DNA of 64,000 nucleotides, from the NCBI RefSeq assembly GCF_005239225.2, contig NC_133294.1, positions 15,203,631 through 15,267,630 of the forward strand, in the 5' to 3' direction. This stretch comes from Populus alba (lineage: Eukaryota > Streptophyta > Magnoliopsida > Malpighiales > Salicaceae). Below, in pieces: positions 1 to 12,552 of the stretch. Position 1 is the stretch's first letter; every line of letters begins with the position of its first letter. Under the pieces are notes generated by a model that saw only the letters and a list, made by a program, of their open reading frames with translations, ran no database searches and had not been told where the DNA came from. The position numbers and the translations under genes are program-made.

Positions 1-217
1 TTAATTTCCTCTCTTTTTGAGAGATCTGATCAAATCCCCTTTGTAATAAAAAAAATAAATCTGAAATGATAACATGAAATAAAATTAATTATCATTTACA
101 ACAAACTCCCCAATGGATATATATAGAAAAACAAGCAAATGAGATTCCGTAACTTTCCTTTAATTTATTGGTCATTATATATATTAAATTCCTTTAAAAC
201 TGAGTTGGCGAAGGGAG

Positions 218-225
218 TATAAATA
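218..225 (+). promoter_or_regulatory. Possible TATA box upstream of the small basic-protein gene
   Basis: A TATAAATA octamer lies about 450 bases before the ATG at 675. It is followed by a poly-A tract (about 241-266) and a purine-rich GA/GGA stretch (about 267-303). The distance implies a long 5' leader or a leader intron. In DNA this AT-rich the motif can occur by chance, so this is only a candidate. Confidence 0.25.
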
Positions 226-625
226 TCACTAATTAAGAAATAAAAAAAAAAAAAAAAAAAAAAAAAGAGTAAAGAAACTAAAGAAGAAGGAGGAGGAGGA
301 GGTTCCATTCAAAATCGTAGTTGGAGTTGGTGCATGCGAGTGCTTGTCCAGGGAGGCACTAATATTCCGAGTTGACAAGTTCAACATTTGAAAGTCAAAA
401 AGAAAGGTTTGAATCCATCAAGCCTCAAATGAGACTCTACCAACTTACCAAGTGTTTAACAAGTCAAGGTCTTCTTGCCAAGCCAATCATATGGAATCAT
501 GAGAAAATCCTTAAGAACAGCCTTGTCAAGACATGCATCATTGCATTTCTGTATAAAAAGCTTTTAACATGTGCTAAACCAACTGTGGCAACGCAATTCT
601 TCGCATAGCCAGCTCAAGATCATAC

Positions 626-664
<39 letters not shown>
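626..664 (+). repeat. (CT)n microsatellite in the 5' leader
   Basis: About 19 CT units with one TTT interruption end 10 bases before the ATG at 675. CT-rich tracts just upstream of start codons are common in plant 5' leaders. It may be length-polymorphic, and whether it affects expression is not visible from sequence. Confidence 0.9.
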
Positions 665-674
665 GGCTCACAAA

Positions 675-1004
675 ATGGAATCCATGTCTCAGAAACAGGC
701 TAGGGGAAGGTTACAGCTTCCAACAAGACAAGCACTCGGTGAGGGCAATAGGGTTAGAAGAAATAATCAAGTTGTATCGATACCTCCTAGGCCACGCTCA
801 ACTTGTACGTGCTCAAACCGTCCGGGGTCGGTAAGGTGTAGCAAGCATGGCTACATGGTGCCCGGTGACAAGTTGATCAGAAGACATCAAGCAAATAAAG
901 AGATATTAAGAAGGGCATTAGCACCACCAAATCGGAGGTTAACCCTTCGGTGGTTTAACTTCCGGCCAACGCCTAGTCGGCTTTCTAACATGTCCATGGC
1001 CTAG
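675..1004 (+). CDS. Small basic plant protein with CTCS-RPGS-RC-KHGY motif (serine-rich-protein-like family)
   Basis: The reading frame is 109 codons, uninterrupted, from an ATG just after a CT-rich leader. The product is small and strongly basic. Its centre (residues 44-60) holds the motif C-T-C-S-N-R-P-G-S-V-R-C-S-K-H-G-Y, the signature of a poorly characterised plant family usually named serine-rich protein-like. The three cysteines and one histidine could bind metal or be structural, but no function is established. The C-terminal half is rich in Arg and Leu (residues 67-94), and no signal peptide or membrane segment is visible. The ATG at 675 is chosen because it is in frame, close to the motif and preceded by a leader-like tract; a downstream Met at residue 4 is also possible. 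Family membership is by motif recall; cellular role unknown. Confidence 0.72.
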   Translation: MESMSQKQARGRLQLPTRQALGEGNRVRRNNQVVSIPPRPRSTCTCSNRPGSVRCSKHGYMVPGDKLIRRHQANKEILRRALAPPNRRLTLRWFNFRPTPSRLSNMSMA

Positions 1005-2229
1005 TTAATTTGCAATATCTTGCTTCTTCTTTTTAATTTCTTCTTTTGTGAGTGAGTTTCAGCAGATGGCTGTTCTGTATTTATCTCAGAAAACGATTTT
1101 GTCTATATGTGAACTAATTAACAGCAGTTTTTTTTTTTTTTTTTTTAATTTTTCAACATCTTATGACTACTACATTAATATGGCATCGTAGTTTTTCAAG
1201 CTTCTGGGAAATCATATATCTGCTTGGATAGTCAATGTAATCTTGACACTTTCATACGGTATTGGTTTGCTTCGTTGAATATTCAACTAGAATAATAAAT
1301 TAGTTCTTGAAGTTGTGTTGAATTTAGAAATTCACAAAGCTGACCTTTTCTTGGTGTTAAAAGGAGGGATGATTTGGTATTCTCCAAATTTCATTAAGAG
1401 AAGAAAAATCCCAGAAAATAATATTAAAAGCTAAAAATTATTGAAGTGCTTTTTCAAGTAGTAAAAGCAAACATTTAGAGCATTTTGAAGATGATATGTG
1501 GACGAGGACGCGTGCAGACACAATGTGCACGGAATCATGATCTAGCTGGAGCAGAGCAGTGGACGCGTTTTGAAGTCAAAAAGATATAGCCGGGTTAATA
1601 ACTTAATATGAAAGCTATTTTGTTTTTTTTTGCGTTAGAAAGAAGAAACGAATAACACGTAATTGATGAACAGGGTTAACTTGAGTGATAATAGAACCTA
1701 CTACAATTGTCTGGATTGCTGGAATGGAGACAAGTAGTGAATCATTCAATCAAAAGCCTCTTGTGTCCCAGTTGCTCCATCATCCACTTTCTTCCCTTCT
1801 CTAATAGCACTGCGTCTGCAACTCGTTTTCTTTCTTATGGAAGAGGGCAACTGTGGTTGCAGATAATCATCATTATATTTGTTAACTGTGCCTGCAGATT
1901 TGAGATTGAAGCTGCCATTGGAATGGTGGGTTTTGAAATTGTATTTCATTTGGGTGGTCAGGCATTTCTTCATATATGCTTACCTGGTAAATTCTTCTAT
2001 GTTTCATGGAAACTTTCCATTACTACGATTTTTACAGCTGTTAGGAAGTATCTCAAGAAGAGTATAATAATCATCAATTAACATAAATACGCAAGGTTGC
2101 AAGATGCGTGGGGTATATACGATAGCCAGTCTGTCCAGCAACTTTGGCATTGCTATTCTTGCATCAAGATATATGGTCACGCTGTGTTCTCCTCTGTCAA
2201 AGCCCTCATGACTGCATTGAGCTGAGCAA
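1005..2229. other. Intergenic, no supported gene
   Basis: The stretch is AT-rich, with a poly-T run near 1129-1146. Short open frames around 1707-2081 on both strands overlap one another and show no recognisable motif. The part nearest 2229 probably holds the 3' UTR of the leftward Mpv17-family gene. Confidence 0.5.
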
Positions 2230-5200
2230 CTACTCCTGTGAAGAGAAAAAAAAAATGGGTTGGAAAAGGAGAAGACAACTCAAAGCATATCATAACTTCA
2301 TATCCAAATAAGGCAGTATATAACAGTTATGCGGTATACCTCAGGGGAAACTTTGGACAGGGAACTGGAAGAAGCTTCTACTGTTGCCTCTGATATTCGT
2401 GCTTCTGATTTCTCGTTTGAATAACTACCAAAGAGGAAAAAAAAAAAAACAAAACAAAAACAAAATCAGCAGTTTTAGAACTTCAGACTCAAGTAAAAAA
2501 AAAAAAAAATTCCTTTTATCACCAGACCAAACAGAATAAGGACAGAGAAGACTTTGCTGTGCCATGTCATGTTAGAGAGCTTCTTGTGCTCAGGGAGATG
2601 CATGGTCCTCCGTGTCCACTTCTCCAACCCAAAAGCATAGACTTATGGGTAATGGGTTCATCTTTTATACAAACACTTTGCTTTATATTTATCACTCATA
2701 TTTGCATCCAACATGGCAAGACCACATACACGACAGAGTTTGGCATAACTTCTGCTTCTATTTTTGAGTGTTTTTCAAATGTATTTTTGGCTTGAAAAAG
2801 CATCAAATTAATGTTTTTTTAGTGTTATGTGATGCTCTTGATGTGCTGATGTCAAAAATTAAAAAACAAAATCCGAAAAAAAATTATTTTAATGCATTTT
2901 CAGGTAAAAAACTATTTTGAAAAGCACTTTACACCACAATTCCAAATACCCCCAAGTACTGGAAGATTCTAAATAAATTTCTAGCAGAACTGTAAGAGGG
3001 ACCACTGGAGATCTCCAAACCAGAAATTTATGTGAGAGAATTAGGAAACAAAAAACTTGTATGCATCCATACTTCACTCGGAAATATTTAGTGTATCAAA
3101 ACTGTCTCTAAGAAATAATAATAATAATAATAAAAAAGCGTATCTCAGTTGTGTAATGGAAATATCCAGTGTTCGAATAACTGGGACTTGTAACTGTTAA
3201 TTATTCATCTAGCATGCGTTTCCTAATCAGATTTCCTACGAAAAAGAGTCCATTAATGTCTTTCCAGTCTTCATTACCTAATGCATGACAGTTCAGAATG
3301 AAACAATATGCTACTTACGTGGACAGTATGGTCACCCAGATGAGTTCTACACAATCCACCCAAAGGAGTCTTTGTTCTACAGGAATCACACCATATGTAA
3401 TAAGATGAGCAAATGGCCAAAGCTTCCATCCTGCCTGCACAGCAGACCACATTAAACAATACAAAATTAAGCCAGGTTGTGAGCAAGAAAAAACTAACTA
3501 CTAAATTCATGTGTTTTGATCCAATAGTCCAAGTAATAAACAAAAACCAGACTTCAAGCACATAATTCGGCTTAGATAAACTGAAAACGAAAATGCTCCT
3601 CACCACTTGACCATTTTGAACAGAAAATCAACAAATTTGAAACTTGTTGGGTTGAGGCTTGTCAGTTATAAAATAATTTATGCACTCATTAAAGTTTTAG
3701 AATGGTTGCAAACTAACATTTAAAATTATGAATATAAGATAGAGCCATACAAATGACACCACCATGCATATTAAATTCATGGGTCTCAAACATCCAACTA
3801 TTAATGCAGAAAGGAAATATTCAAAACCAGTAATGTGGTTTTGCCAGATAGCAGTCTTTCTAACTCCATTACCAGGTGATAATAAGAGCAAACACTAGAT
3901 CAAAGTTTGGTTCTGGACACAAAGAGGAAAGGGGAGAAGGTTCTCTTACTGTAAGCATCGGCCAAAATGTAGCTGTCAGTTCACTGAAAATGCTGGCAGG
4001 CGATTCCAGACGCAAGAATCCCAACACTGTGAAATAAATGCTGTTCCAAGCTGCTGCCCACAAAGTTTGGTCGAAGGCCACTTTGGCAGGAACCACCCAC
4101 CAATCTTGGAATGGAAAAAGCTCCTAGAAGACAGTAAATTGATTGAGTAAATCACTGAATACATCACTATGCCTATTAAACTTCAAAGGAAACTTGAAGT
4201 ACGTTAATCACCTCGCAAAACTGGTAATAGTAATGTGAAAGGGAGCCGTGTAATGTAAAGCCAACAATGCCTGATCTAAACATTCTTGTGCGGTCAAACT
4301 CAAAAATTGGTTTGCCTTCATAGCACTGATGATGAAACAGAAACAAGAAAGTAAAAGGATATATACACAAGAAAAAATAGAATATCACAATATTGGTTTC
4401 ACAACATTTACAAACCTGTGCAATCCAATCCCCAACAGAGTAGACCACACCACTAATCATCATTTTCGCTAAAACTGGGTTTGTCTTTAGAGCTTCCTCA
4501 TAAGCAGACCAGTTGTGTTGAGGTGCATATCTTAATATTTCAAAGAGTGTCCACCCCTAGTAGAAAAGTGAAAAGTAGATCTTGAAGATCTAGTGGATGA
4601 ACAACTACATAATTTAGGAATACAAAAAGACATCAAGAAAATAGAAAACACATCCAATTATGTCATTCTGCAATGCTTACGGAAATGAGAAAAAAGAAAA
4701 GTTAACATCAATAGCATGCAACATCTTAAATTTAAAACACACCAAGAAGGTTTGGATGGATGAATTACAACAACCAGAATACCAATTAAGAGTTTTAATG
4801 AATCTTCTGTACAAGAAACCAAGAATTCTCTCAAGTCTCAACTCCTTAATATCAAGCTGGATATGTTTGTTTGACCCATAAGTCCCAAACTTTTATCACC
4901 ATAACCACAATTTTCTAGCAGTCTTAGCCTCCTAGACAAAGCCTTCAGCTTCCATAAAAAATCGGATCTGAATTGCAAAGATTGAGCAATAGGACACAAA
5001 CCCAAAGCTAAAGGTGAAGCCACAAAAATCATATTGCTTCAAAGCCAAGAAAGGGGAAATTAACTTGAAGCTAATTTTATTTCTCAAGAAAAGCTAAGCA
5101 TGAAGAACATAAGAAGAAATGGAGATACCCTTGTATTGTCCAGCAGGAACAAATTTCATAAGTAGCATGACAACAATAAAAAAAAAAAAAAAAAAAACTC

Positions 5201-5829
5201 TAAACAACATATAAAGCAACCAATTATGATTTGATTTGTTCTAAAGACACGTAATAAATAAGCTTTTTACTTACGTGCCAGTAATCATGGTCAATTGTGA
5301 GCAACTTGGTAATAGCATAAGTACCAGCAGCAAGAACAATCGTTGCATTGATGGTCCTATCAATTAACCTCTCGCACTCCAATTCCCTCTCTCTAGTCTC
5401 TCCATCAAGAACAGAACTTGAAGCTGAAGAGAATCCTTCAAAAGAGAGCTGCCCTTCACTCCCCCCAAACCCACTCACCTGAGGAGCCAACTCGGTCCCT
5501 TCTCTCTCTACCTGACTCGCTACCATCCCTTCTTGCTGGTCTACGCTGTCACCACTTCGTACTGGAATAACATCAACCTCTTCTTGGAAAACAGAATTCA
5601 AGTGCCAGCTCGGTATGTTTCTAGAGAAAGCTTGGCTCTTTGGCAATTTTGGGGATAGAAACTGAGGGCTTTGCAGGTTTTTTGAAATGGTCTTTTTGGG
5701 TTTTGAAAGAGGAAGGAGACTGTGAGGAGAAATGGTGTGTAAAGCAGCCATTTTTTGGCCACCGAGTTGAGGTTGGGAGGAACTGAGTTGAGTTGATCGA
5801 GTTATCAATCTAACTGTTTGCTTCTCCAA
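2230..5829 (-). CDS. Mpv17/PMP22-family membrane protein, probably plastid-targeted (7 exons)
   Basis: Exons on the minus strand are 5829-5275, 4556-4416, 4325-4212, 4123-3950, 3434-3319, 2424-2340 and 2235-2230. All introns are GT-AG, the frame is continuous, and translation ends S-P-E-E-stop. The spliced product is 396 residues, or 370 if translation starts at the second ATG (5751), whose M-A-A-L-H-T start, rich in Ser/Pro/Lys with few acidic residues, looks like a chloroplast transit peptide; I favour 5751. The Mpv17/PMP22 domain occupies the C-terminal half. It begins at W-T-L-F-E-I-L-R-Y, continues through the hydrophobic segments around G-V-V-Y-S-V-G-D-W-I-A-Q, G-F-T-L-H-G-S-L-S-H-Y-Y-Y and A-F-D-Q-T-L-W, and ends in A-G-W-K-L-W-P-F-A-H and L-L-W-V-D-C-V-E-L-I-W-V. 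Family members are multi-span organelle membrane proteins proposed to form channels; the substrate is unknown. The last coding exon is only 6 bases and is the least certain. Confidence 0.88.
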
Positions 5830-7564
5830 ATTGGAGTGTGTGGAGGTAGTTAGGTTATAATAATAGGTTTTTGATTCAGTGTACTACTGACTATGATATC
5901 ACATTAGCTTTACTTGGGTTTATTTTGATGAACAACTGTGATAAGGGCTTGCTATGTGGGGTCAGGCAACAAGAAATGCTGATTGGTATTCATGATGAGG
6001 AGATGAAATTCTATTTTGAGATAGAATGTAGACGATAATTATTGGCTGAAATTATGAGATGATGAATGCAGTCCACATAAAAGAAAGGCCAGCAGCAGCT
6101 CAATAATTGGGAAAATCTAAAATCAGTCCTCAAACCATACACACAGTTTAACTAGATACCTAAACTAAATATTTCATCAGCTGAATTAGTAATAGACGAG
6201 AACGTTTCCCATTATTATTATTATTAAAAGAAACTTAAAGGAGTAGTTATATTACTGTGTATTTTTTACTGTTGCTATAGATTTATTGTTACTATTGATT
6301 GAATGAAATAGTGAAATAATAATTTTACTTTTATTGATAAAACACAAATGACCTTAAAAGCAAGGGTATATTAGTCATTTCTCTCTTTATTTGCAGAGTA
6401 AAATAACTAGCATGTCTTTTAAGTTAAAAAATAATGCAACAGTGGGGAAAGGCACTTTCAGTTATTTCATTTAAGTGCACAATGAAATTACCTAAATGTC
6501 CTTACAATGAAATTGTGTTTCTTTTTAGTCAAGGGGTTTTATTTTCTTTTCCGCTTAGTTTTTCAGTAGTTACTAAGTCTACTTAAGGGCACTTTAGTAT
6601 TTAGGCATATATATAATATTAATTTATTTATAAAATTTGGTTGTGTGTGAGTGCTCCCACGTTGTTCGGAATAAGGGTACAGCATCATCCGCCGGCCAAA
6701 CTCTAGCTTCCACGACAGCGTTTTAATTCTCACGACGTTGCCTTCATTATTGGGCAGGGCGTATGGCAAAAAAACATCGGGTTTTATACTAGTTGCTTTT
6801 TTTTTTCCTTTCTTCTTTCCTCTCTCATCTTCAGTTTCTTTTCTTGTGGATTTGATTCTTATTTTTTTATTATTTCTGTTATCTTAAATAATCAATGGAA
6901 TTAGAATTTTCTTTCCATTTAACCCTTATTCTTTTGATTATTAAGTTTTTTTAATCATTTTCTTAATTAAATTATCCTTTCAATTACATTCATTAATATT
7001 TAATATCATTCTCTTAATTATTTTCTTAATTGCATCCCTTAATATTTTAACTCATTTTATTTTATGTCAGATTTAGCTTTTATTTTTTATTGCTATTTAT
7101 TTTTATTTTATTTTTTTGAACTTTCTTTTTTGATTTTGTCCCTCAATATTTTATTTATCAGGATTTTGTTAATCTTTTGGATCACAAGTTTGAAAGATTA
7201 GATTGGGTTCACTCAGATATTTTTTTTCAAGTCTATTTTTACAATTAATTTTTTTTTTAATTTCATCCTTCTATGAAATTATCTCAATCTCATGTGCCAT
7301 ATCACAGGTTTCATGAGTTAACCCAGCTTGACCCGCTACAATATTTTTTTATTATTATTGTTGTTGCCTATTTTCTTATCATATTATTAAATTAATCAAG
7401 ATTTTACCTAACTCTCAGGTTTCTCTTACTTCTATAAAAACATTATCATTTACTAAATATTTTTTTAACACATTAAAAAAAATTTGTATGGCATGAGCCA
7501 CCAATCTAGTCAATATCTATTAGTATTTTCCATCTAAATTATATATAAATATATTTAATAATGT
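5830..7564. other. Intergenic: Mpv17 promoter side, then T-rich dispersed repeat
   Basis: No gene is visible. The first few hundred bases should hold the promoter and 5' UTR of the leftward Mpv17-family gene. From about 6440 to 7420 the sequence matches in style two other places in the window (39.24-40.34 kb and 49.78-51.18 kb). Each begins with phrases about a short tract that 'does not amplify' cleanly into coding sequence, passes through a GC-richer stretch, then becomes T-rich with recurrent ttgatcctcattctttt-like and gggttaacccggg-like phrases. It is probably a decayed transposable element; class unknown. Confidence 0.4.
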
Positions 7565-8662
7565 AGTGTTTGGTTATTGTTTCAGGATAAAAATGATAGA
7601 GATAGTAGTGACATAAATGTGTTTGGATGACAAAGACACTAAGTTAAAAATAAATGTCTTTATAACAGTTTTAAAATGAATTTTATGTACTTTCAATAGA
7701 GGAGACGTGTCTCTAGAAATAATATTTATTATTTTATAATTCCTGAAATATCCTTGTAAATGACTCTTAATTTTAAAATTATTCAACTAATACATGTAAG
7801 GATAAAAATGTTTATTATCATATTTTTAAAATTTAACTTAGGGGTTGATATAGGACAAGGCCCAGGTCATGCATGAGTCAAGAGGGTTAACCTAGGGTGA
7901 CCCAAGTCAACGTAAGCATAAAAATAGTTATTATTGTAATTTTAAAACTTGACTCGGGGGTCAGCTCGAAGTAAGGCCTAAGTCACAAGTTAGCTCAGGG
8001 TAAGACAAGAGTCAATATAAGAATAAAAATGATTATTATTATAGTTTTAAAAAACCCAACTTAGAGATCAACTTGAGGCAAAGCCCCACTCATGAGTCGG
8101 GTTGATCATCAACCTTGATTAGTGTAAGGATAAAAATAGTTATTATCATAGTTTTAAAACCTGATTCAAAGTTAACTCGGGGCAAGTCGAGAGGGTCAGC
8201 CTGGATTGACCTAAATCAATGTAAGAATAAGTAGTTAATATCATAGTTTTAAAACTCGATCTACAAATCAATCTGGGACAAGGCATGAGTCATGTATCAA
8301 GATTATCAACTCGGGTTGACTCAAGTTAATGTAAGAATAAAAATTATTATTATTATAGTTTGAGTTTTATAACTAAAGTAATTGCAATTTATTAGTTTCA
8401 ACACTTATATAAACTAAAAAAATAATATCTAATTATTTTTTTAAGATATATAAGTTTGACAATAATACATGTTAAGGGTAAAATAGACTTTTTATATTTT
8501 ATTTTATCTTGTCTACCATAACCAAACATGATTAAAAGACAATCATTTTATCTTATGCACTACTATCTAACACAATTATATAACCATTTTTTTATATATT
8601 GTTTTTTTTATTTTCATTGTTTTTATCTTTTTTTATTTTAGAATAGTAGTCAAACGCAACCT
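7565..8662. mobile_element. Degenerate non-autonomous element with imperfect terminal inverted repeats
   Basis: The left end reads gtgtttggttattgtt and the right end, reverse complemented, reads gcgtttgactactatt. This gives an imperfect inverted repeat of about 16 bases bounding about 1.1 kb with no coding capacity. The interior contains a degenerate minisatellite (listed separately). The structure suggests a non-autonomous DNA transposon. The target-site duplication could not be identified with confidence, so the superfamily is not assigned. Confidence 0.45.
7797..8345 (+). repeat. Degenerate ~106-bp minisatellite, five full copies plus a partial
   Basis: Units start near 7798, 7912, 8017, 8123, 8221 and 8331 (spacings 114, 105, 106, 98, 110). 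Each unit opens with a gtaagrataaaaat-like phrase, then ttattatcatagttttaaaac, then a GC-richer stretch containing actcggggtcaa- and gagtcaaggttaac-like words. Copies differ at many positions, mostly C to T and G to A, the expected decay of methylated DNA. Confidence 0.8.
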
Positions 8663-8976
8663 AAAAAATATATTATAAAGGAGCGTTTGACTTTTTTTAA
8701 TCTAGAAATAGAAAAAGCTAGCCTTAGATACCTTGATAATTCAATTTTGTTTTGGAGATCATATTAAGAATTATTTCATATTTGAAGGACTAATTTGAGG
8801 TTCGTCCTTAGTGAAATGGATAGTCATAGATTTCCAAAGAAAAGAACTAATTTATTTATTTCATCCGTGCAGTGAAAAAAGAAAGAGTTCAAGTCGCCAA
8901 ATTTGACTTCGGTACCCGTTAGAATTGAGCTTTTGGGTACAGTAACCTACAGATCATCAGTGTATAGGGTGTTTTT

Positions 8977-9265
8977 CATAGTTTTTAAATCCTGTTCAGT
9001 TCAACGTCTGGGTTTCAAGTTTTAACTAGTAATCAAATCATTTAAATTAATTTTTTTAATTAAAATAATATTATTTTAATAAAAAAAAATAAAAATTAAT
9101 AGATTGTAATTAAATTTTGATTGGGATTTATCGGGTCAATTAGATTATCAGGTCAACCCGTCAGGTCATACTAGATTTTTTATTTTTTTAATCCAGTCTG
9201 GTTCTAATCTCGAGTCGCCCGGATCTCAAGTTGACCTGCTGGTCAGATCAAGTTTCAAAACTGTG
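8977..9265 (+). mobile_element. MITE copy A, hAT-like (same family as the copy at 45820-46116)
   Basis: The element begins catagttttt and ends caaaactgtg, so the two ends are inverted repeats. The interior follows the same order as the copy at 45820: a gtttcaagtt-like word, an A/T-rich centre, a gggtcaattaga word, aggtcaacccgtcaggtca, then tccagtctggttct and cccggatctcaagttgacc. The candidate 8-base flanking duplication is gtgttttt/gtgttttg, with the right edge overlapping the terminal repeat. This copy has lost many C and G residues relative to the other and so looks older. Confidence 0.7.
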
Positions 9266-9764
9266 TTTTGTAATATAGTGATAAATAGTTTTTAATTAAT
9301 TAAAAAAATTATTAAAATATTTATTTTTTTATATTAGTACTTTAAAATTATTATTATCTAAAAAAATTAATTTTTTTTAAATAAAAAAAAATATAAAAAA
9401 ACAAGTTGAATTGTCAAATACTCTATAATTTAAAACTTATCGCAAGTTCAGAGATTGTCCTGATATTGTGGGTCCTATAAACATATATGGATTCGTCAAG
9501 ACACATCCAATGAACATGAAAACTACGTTCCTAAATATCTCTAATTGGGTGATTCTAGATAATCTTAGTTTCATATGGCAGTGTTTCACCAAATTTGTAA
9601 ACCATATAGTTTTTTCAAGGTTATGATTTAAACAGTTCTTTTGTTTGCACTGGGAAAATAATCAAGTGGTGGAGAGTGCATGAAGCTTTAGGATTCTCGC
9701 CTTTTTTTTGTGGTTTACATAATCAACTTGGAGGTTGGGGTTAGACCTACATGGCTACCATGAA

Positions 9765-9796
<32 letters not shown>

Positions 9797-10689
9797 CTAA
9801 ACAAAATAAATAGTAATAAAAAAAATAATAATCAAATTTAAAAGATAAAAAAAAATAAATAAAAGATGGGTGAAATTGGAAAACAATTGTAATTTTATAG
9901 TTATTAAAAAAAATAATCAAAATAATAGAGATTAAATTTGAAAGATAAAAAATTAAAAAATTAAAAGAGAGTGATATTGAAAAACATTTAAATTTCATGG
10001 TATATTCAAAATAAAAAGAATGGTAATCAAAAGAACACGAGCCGAATGTGAAGGGAAAATAAATTATAGGGGTTGGTCTAATTTTTTAAAGGGCTAGGGC
10101 GAAATTCAAAGGTGAAGAGAGAAAAAAAAGAGAAAAGTTTATAATTGGCATCATACTCTTTGCGTGTTAGGGGCATACGTTGCCTTATCACGTCAAGAGC
10201 ATTGAGAACTTTCAAATGTTATCCTAGAAGGCGGTGTTTAGTGGGTAAATGACCCTTTATATACCATTCACCCGCTAACACACGCTACTCAAATGCTAGA
10301 TTTTTTTTAATTATATTTAATAAATATAATTTACAACAATGTCTCTGATTATCTTTGGAATTTACAATAAAACCAATGTAAAATGACAAAAAAAATCATT
10401 GGATGAGAGTTTTGTTCGTAAGGGCACCAAATTAATTAAACTGTTCTAAAAAAATAAAAAATAAAAAAATGCTCATAAATAGTAGGCATTAAATTATTAT
10501 ATTCAAGGATTAAATTAGTAATTTCACTATGCAATAAAAATTAAAAGGTTTAATCATCACGGGGTAATTTCATTTTTACATTATTCTAATTAATAATAAT
10601 GTATATCTAGATCTACAATAATTTCTCCTTCACCTCTAGTTTCAATATACTAGAGTCAAATAAAAAAAAATTGAACATAAAAAAATATC
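9266..10689. other. Intergenic, no supported gene
   Basis: AT-rich and non-coding. It holds the AC microsatellite and, at about 10161-10285, a weak inverted repeat (gcgtgttag against ctaacacacgc) with a nested hairpin made from agtgggtaaatg and cattcacccgct. This may be a remnant of a small element. Nothing else is recognisable. Confidence 0.5.
9764..9796 (+). repeat. (AT)n(AC)n compound microsatellite
   Basis: A short AT run is followed by about 12 AC units. No gene is nearby. Confidence 0.9.
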
Positions 10690-11870
10690 AAAGCAGCAAG
10701 AAATTATTTGATACTAGTATTAAATCTAAACCAACAAGTCCACCTTAAATTCTTCAATCCTACCCTTTACCCCTACCCATGTTTAAAATTAACTCTTATG
10801 AGAGTTGCTTTAATGTTACCTACTTGACTTAGTAAGTCCAGAGTCAACCTGAATGACCATTCATGATTTGGATTTGAAAAGATTTCAAAATGATATATAT
10901 TTTTTTTAATATTGATACGATGACATATTATATCAACTCAGGTTTTATAGTCTAACCCGTCAAACCTGTGACCTGAATCATGCACTCCATTGGGCTTAAC
11001 AACTTTATTTATTTTTTAAAATTATTTTGTACTTAATGATATGATAATAAAAATAGACGCTTATAAAATTAAACACCAACCAAATATAAGGATATTTGTT
11101 TGAAACTGCGATAATTATATAGAAAGCAAATCGAATAAATTATAAAGACCAATTCAATATTAATCAAATGATGAAAGATACAATCGAAGAAAAATAAAAG
11201 CAAAAAAGGATTCAATCAAAAGGAAAGCAAAACAAGCATTCAATAATAAAAAAAATAAAAATGGAAGATGGAGTTTAATAACAAAGAAACTATTTGATAT
11301 TATTATTAAACCTGACCTAACAGATCAACTTTGAAACCTTCATACCCAACTCTTTGGTTATCCTAGGTTTAAACTTAATCTACGTAGAAGTTTCCCCTAC
11401 ATGACCCAATTGACTTTTTGTCTAAATACAACTCGGGCGATTGATAAAAACATGGTTTACTTAATAAATCAAGATGATGTTTTTTTAAATATTGAGACAA
11501 TGATATATTATATTAACTTGGGTTTTGTAGCTTAATTTGTTACCGAATCTTAGATTTCATTGAGTTTTAAAATTATTTTTTATTTAATAATATAATAAAA
11601 AATATACACTTACAAAATTGAACATTAACCAAATATCAGAATATTTGTTTAAGCACCAATAAACCAAAAACAAATATGATGACCTATTCAAAATTAATAA
11701 AATGTTAAAGAATTAAATTGGAAGATGAAAAAAAAGAAACCAAAAAGCATTCAATAAAAAAAAATAATGGAAGATAAAATTAAGAGATGGAGAAGAAGTT
11801 AGAAAAAAAAAAAAAAACACTCCTTCACTATTCATGTAGTGAAATAGATGGGAAAACCCAACTTTTTTAG
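10690..11870 (+). repeat. Two-copy diverged direct repeat, period about 590 bp
   Basis: The first copy runs about 10690-11280 and the second about 11280-11870. Shared ordered phrases include gaaattatttgata/gaaactatttgata, a run about 'cctaaccaacaagtcaacttt', then atattgataygatgacatattatat, gggttttatagtctaa, aaattgaacattaaccaaatat and a long A-rich tail with gcaattcaataaaaaaaa-like words. There is no coding potential. It is probably a duplicated or nested fragment of a retroelement. Confidence 0.65.
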
Positions 11871-12239
11871 TACAGTAGTTAATTTATAATTAAATTAAAA
11901 ACTGTATTTCATACCATCATGCCCAAAAAGAATCAAATCAAAAGGACAAAAAATCTAAGGACCAATTTAAAAAATGAAGAAGAATCCATATAGTTTGTTA
12001 GGTAATTTTATTATTTTAATTTTAATTATCATATTTTGAACATTCCAATCTACCATATATCCCCAGTAATTTAAAACTAGATCATCTTCACTTTCATTCT
12101 TATACGTTTCAGGGCTCAAAACCTTGTCAATAAACTAGGTTAAAAATCTACAATTTTGATCTACAACTTATATTATTCTTATACTAATATTTTATTTTTC
12201 GTGTTGTATGGAACCTACATTTCTTTTATCAAAGAAAAA

Positions 12240-12521
12240 CTGATATGATGCAGAGAAGTCCTCAGAAACCTCACTGTGTGCCATTGCAACTGCCTCATAA
12301 ACTGATAGCGGAAGAACTGGCAATTCTCCGTCCTTATAAATGGAAAGTGGAAGTAATTAGACATTGAAGAACTATTTTCAATTGCATGTAACATACAAAT
12401 TAAACAAAAATAGGAGTTTCGTACCTGATGGCATTATTTTCAAGGGAACACTGTAACCACTGCTCTTATCAAGTCGATTGTCAGTGAGAACAGCTTGGTT
12501 AGTGCGGCTGAGCTTTGCTCC

Positions 12522-12552
<31 letters not shown>

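Noticed and set aside
372..834. Open frames overlapping the CT-rich leader (87 and 78 codons)
   Set aside because: They run through the microsatellite (a poly-SL tract) and overlap the better-supported frame at 675.
1707..2081. 124-codon plus-strand frame with hydrophobic stretches
   Set aside because: No motif, and overlapping open frames on the other strand; AT-rich chance is as likely, and it lies beside a gene's 3' UTR.
3120..3200. tRNA-like A and B box words (tcagttgtgtaatgg, gttcgaataac)
   Set aside because: Spacing and stem pairing do not fit a tRNA or a SINE head, and it lies within an intron of the Mpv17 gene.
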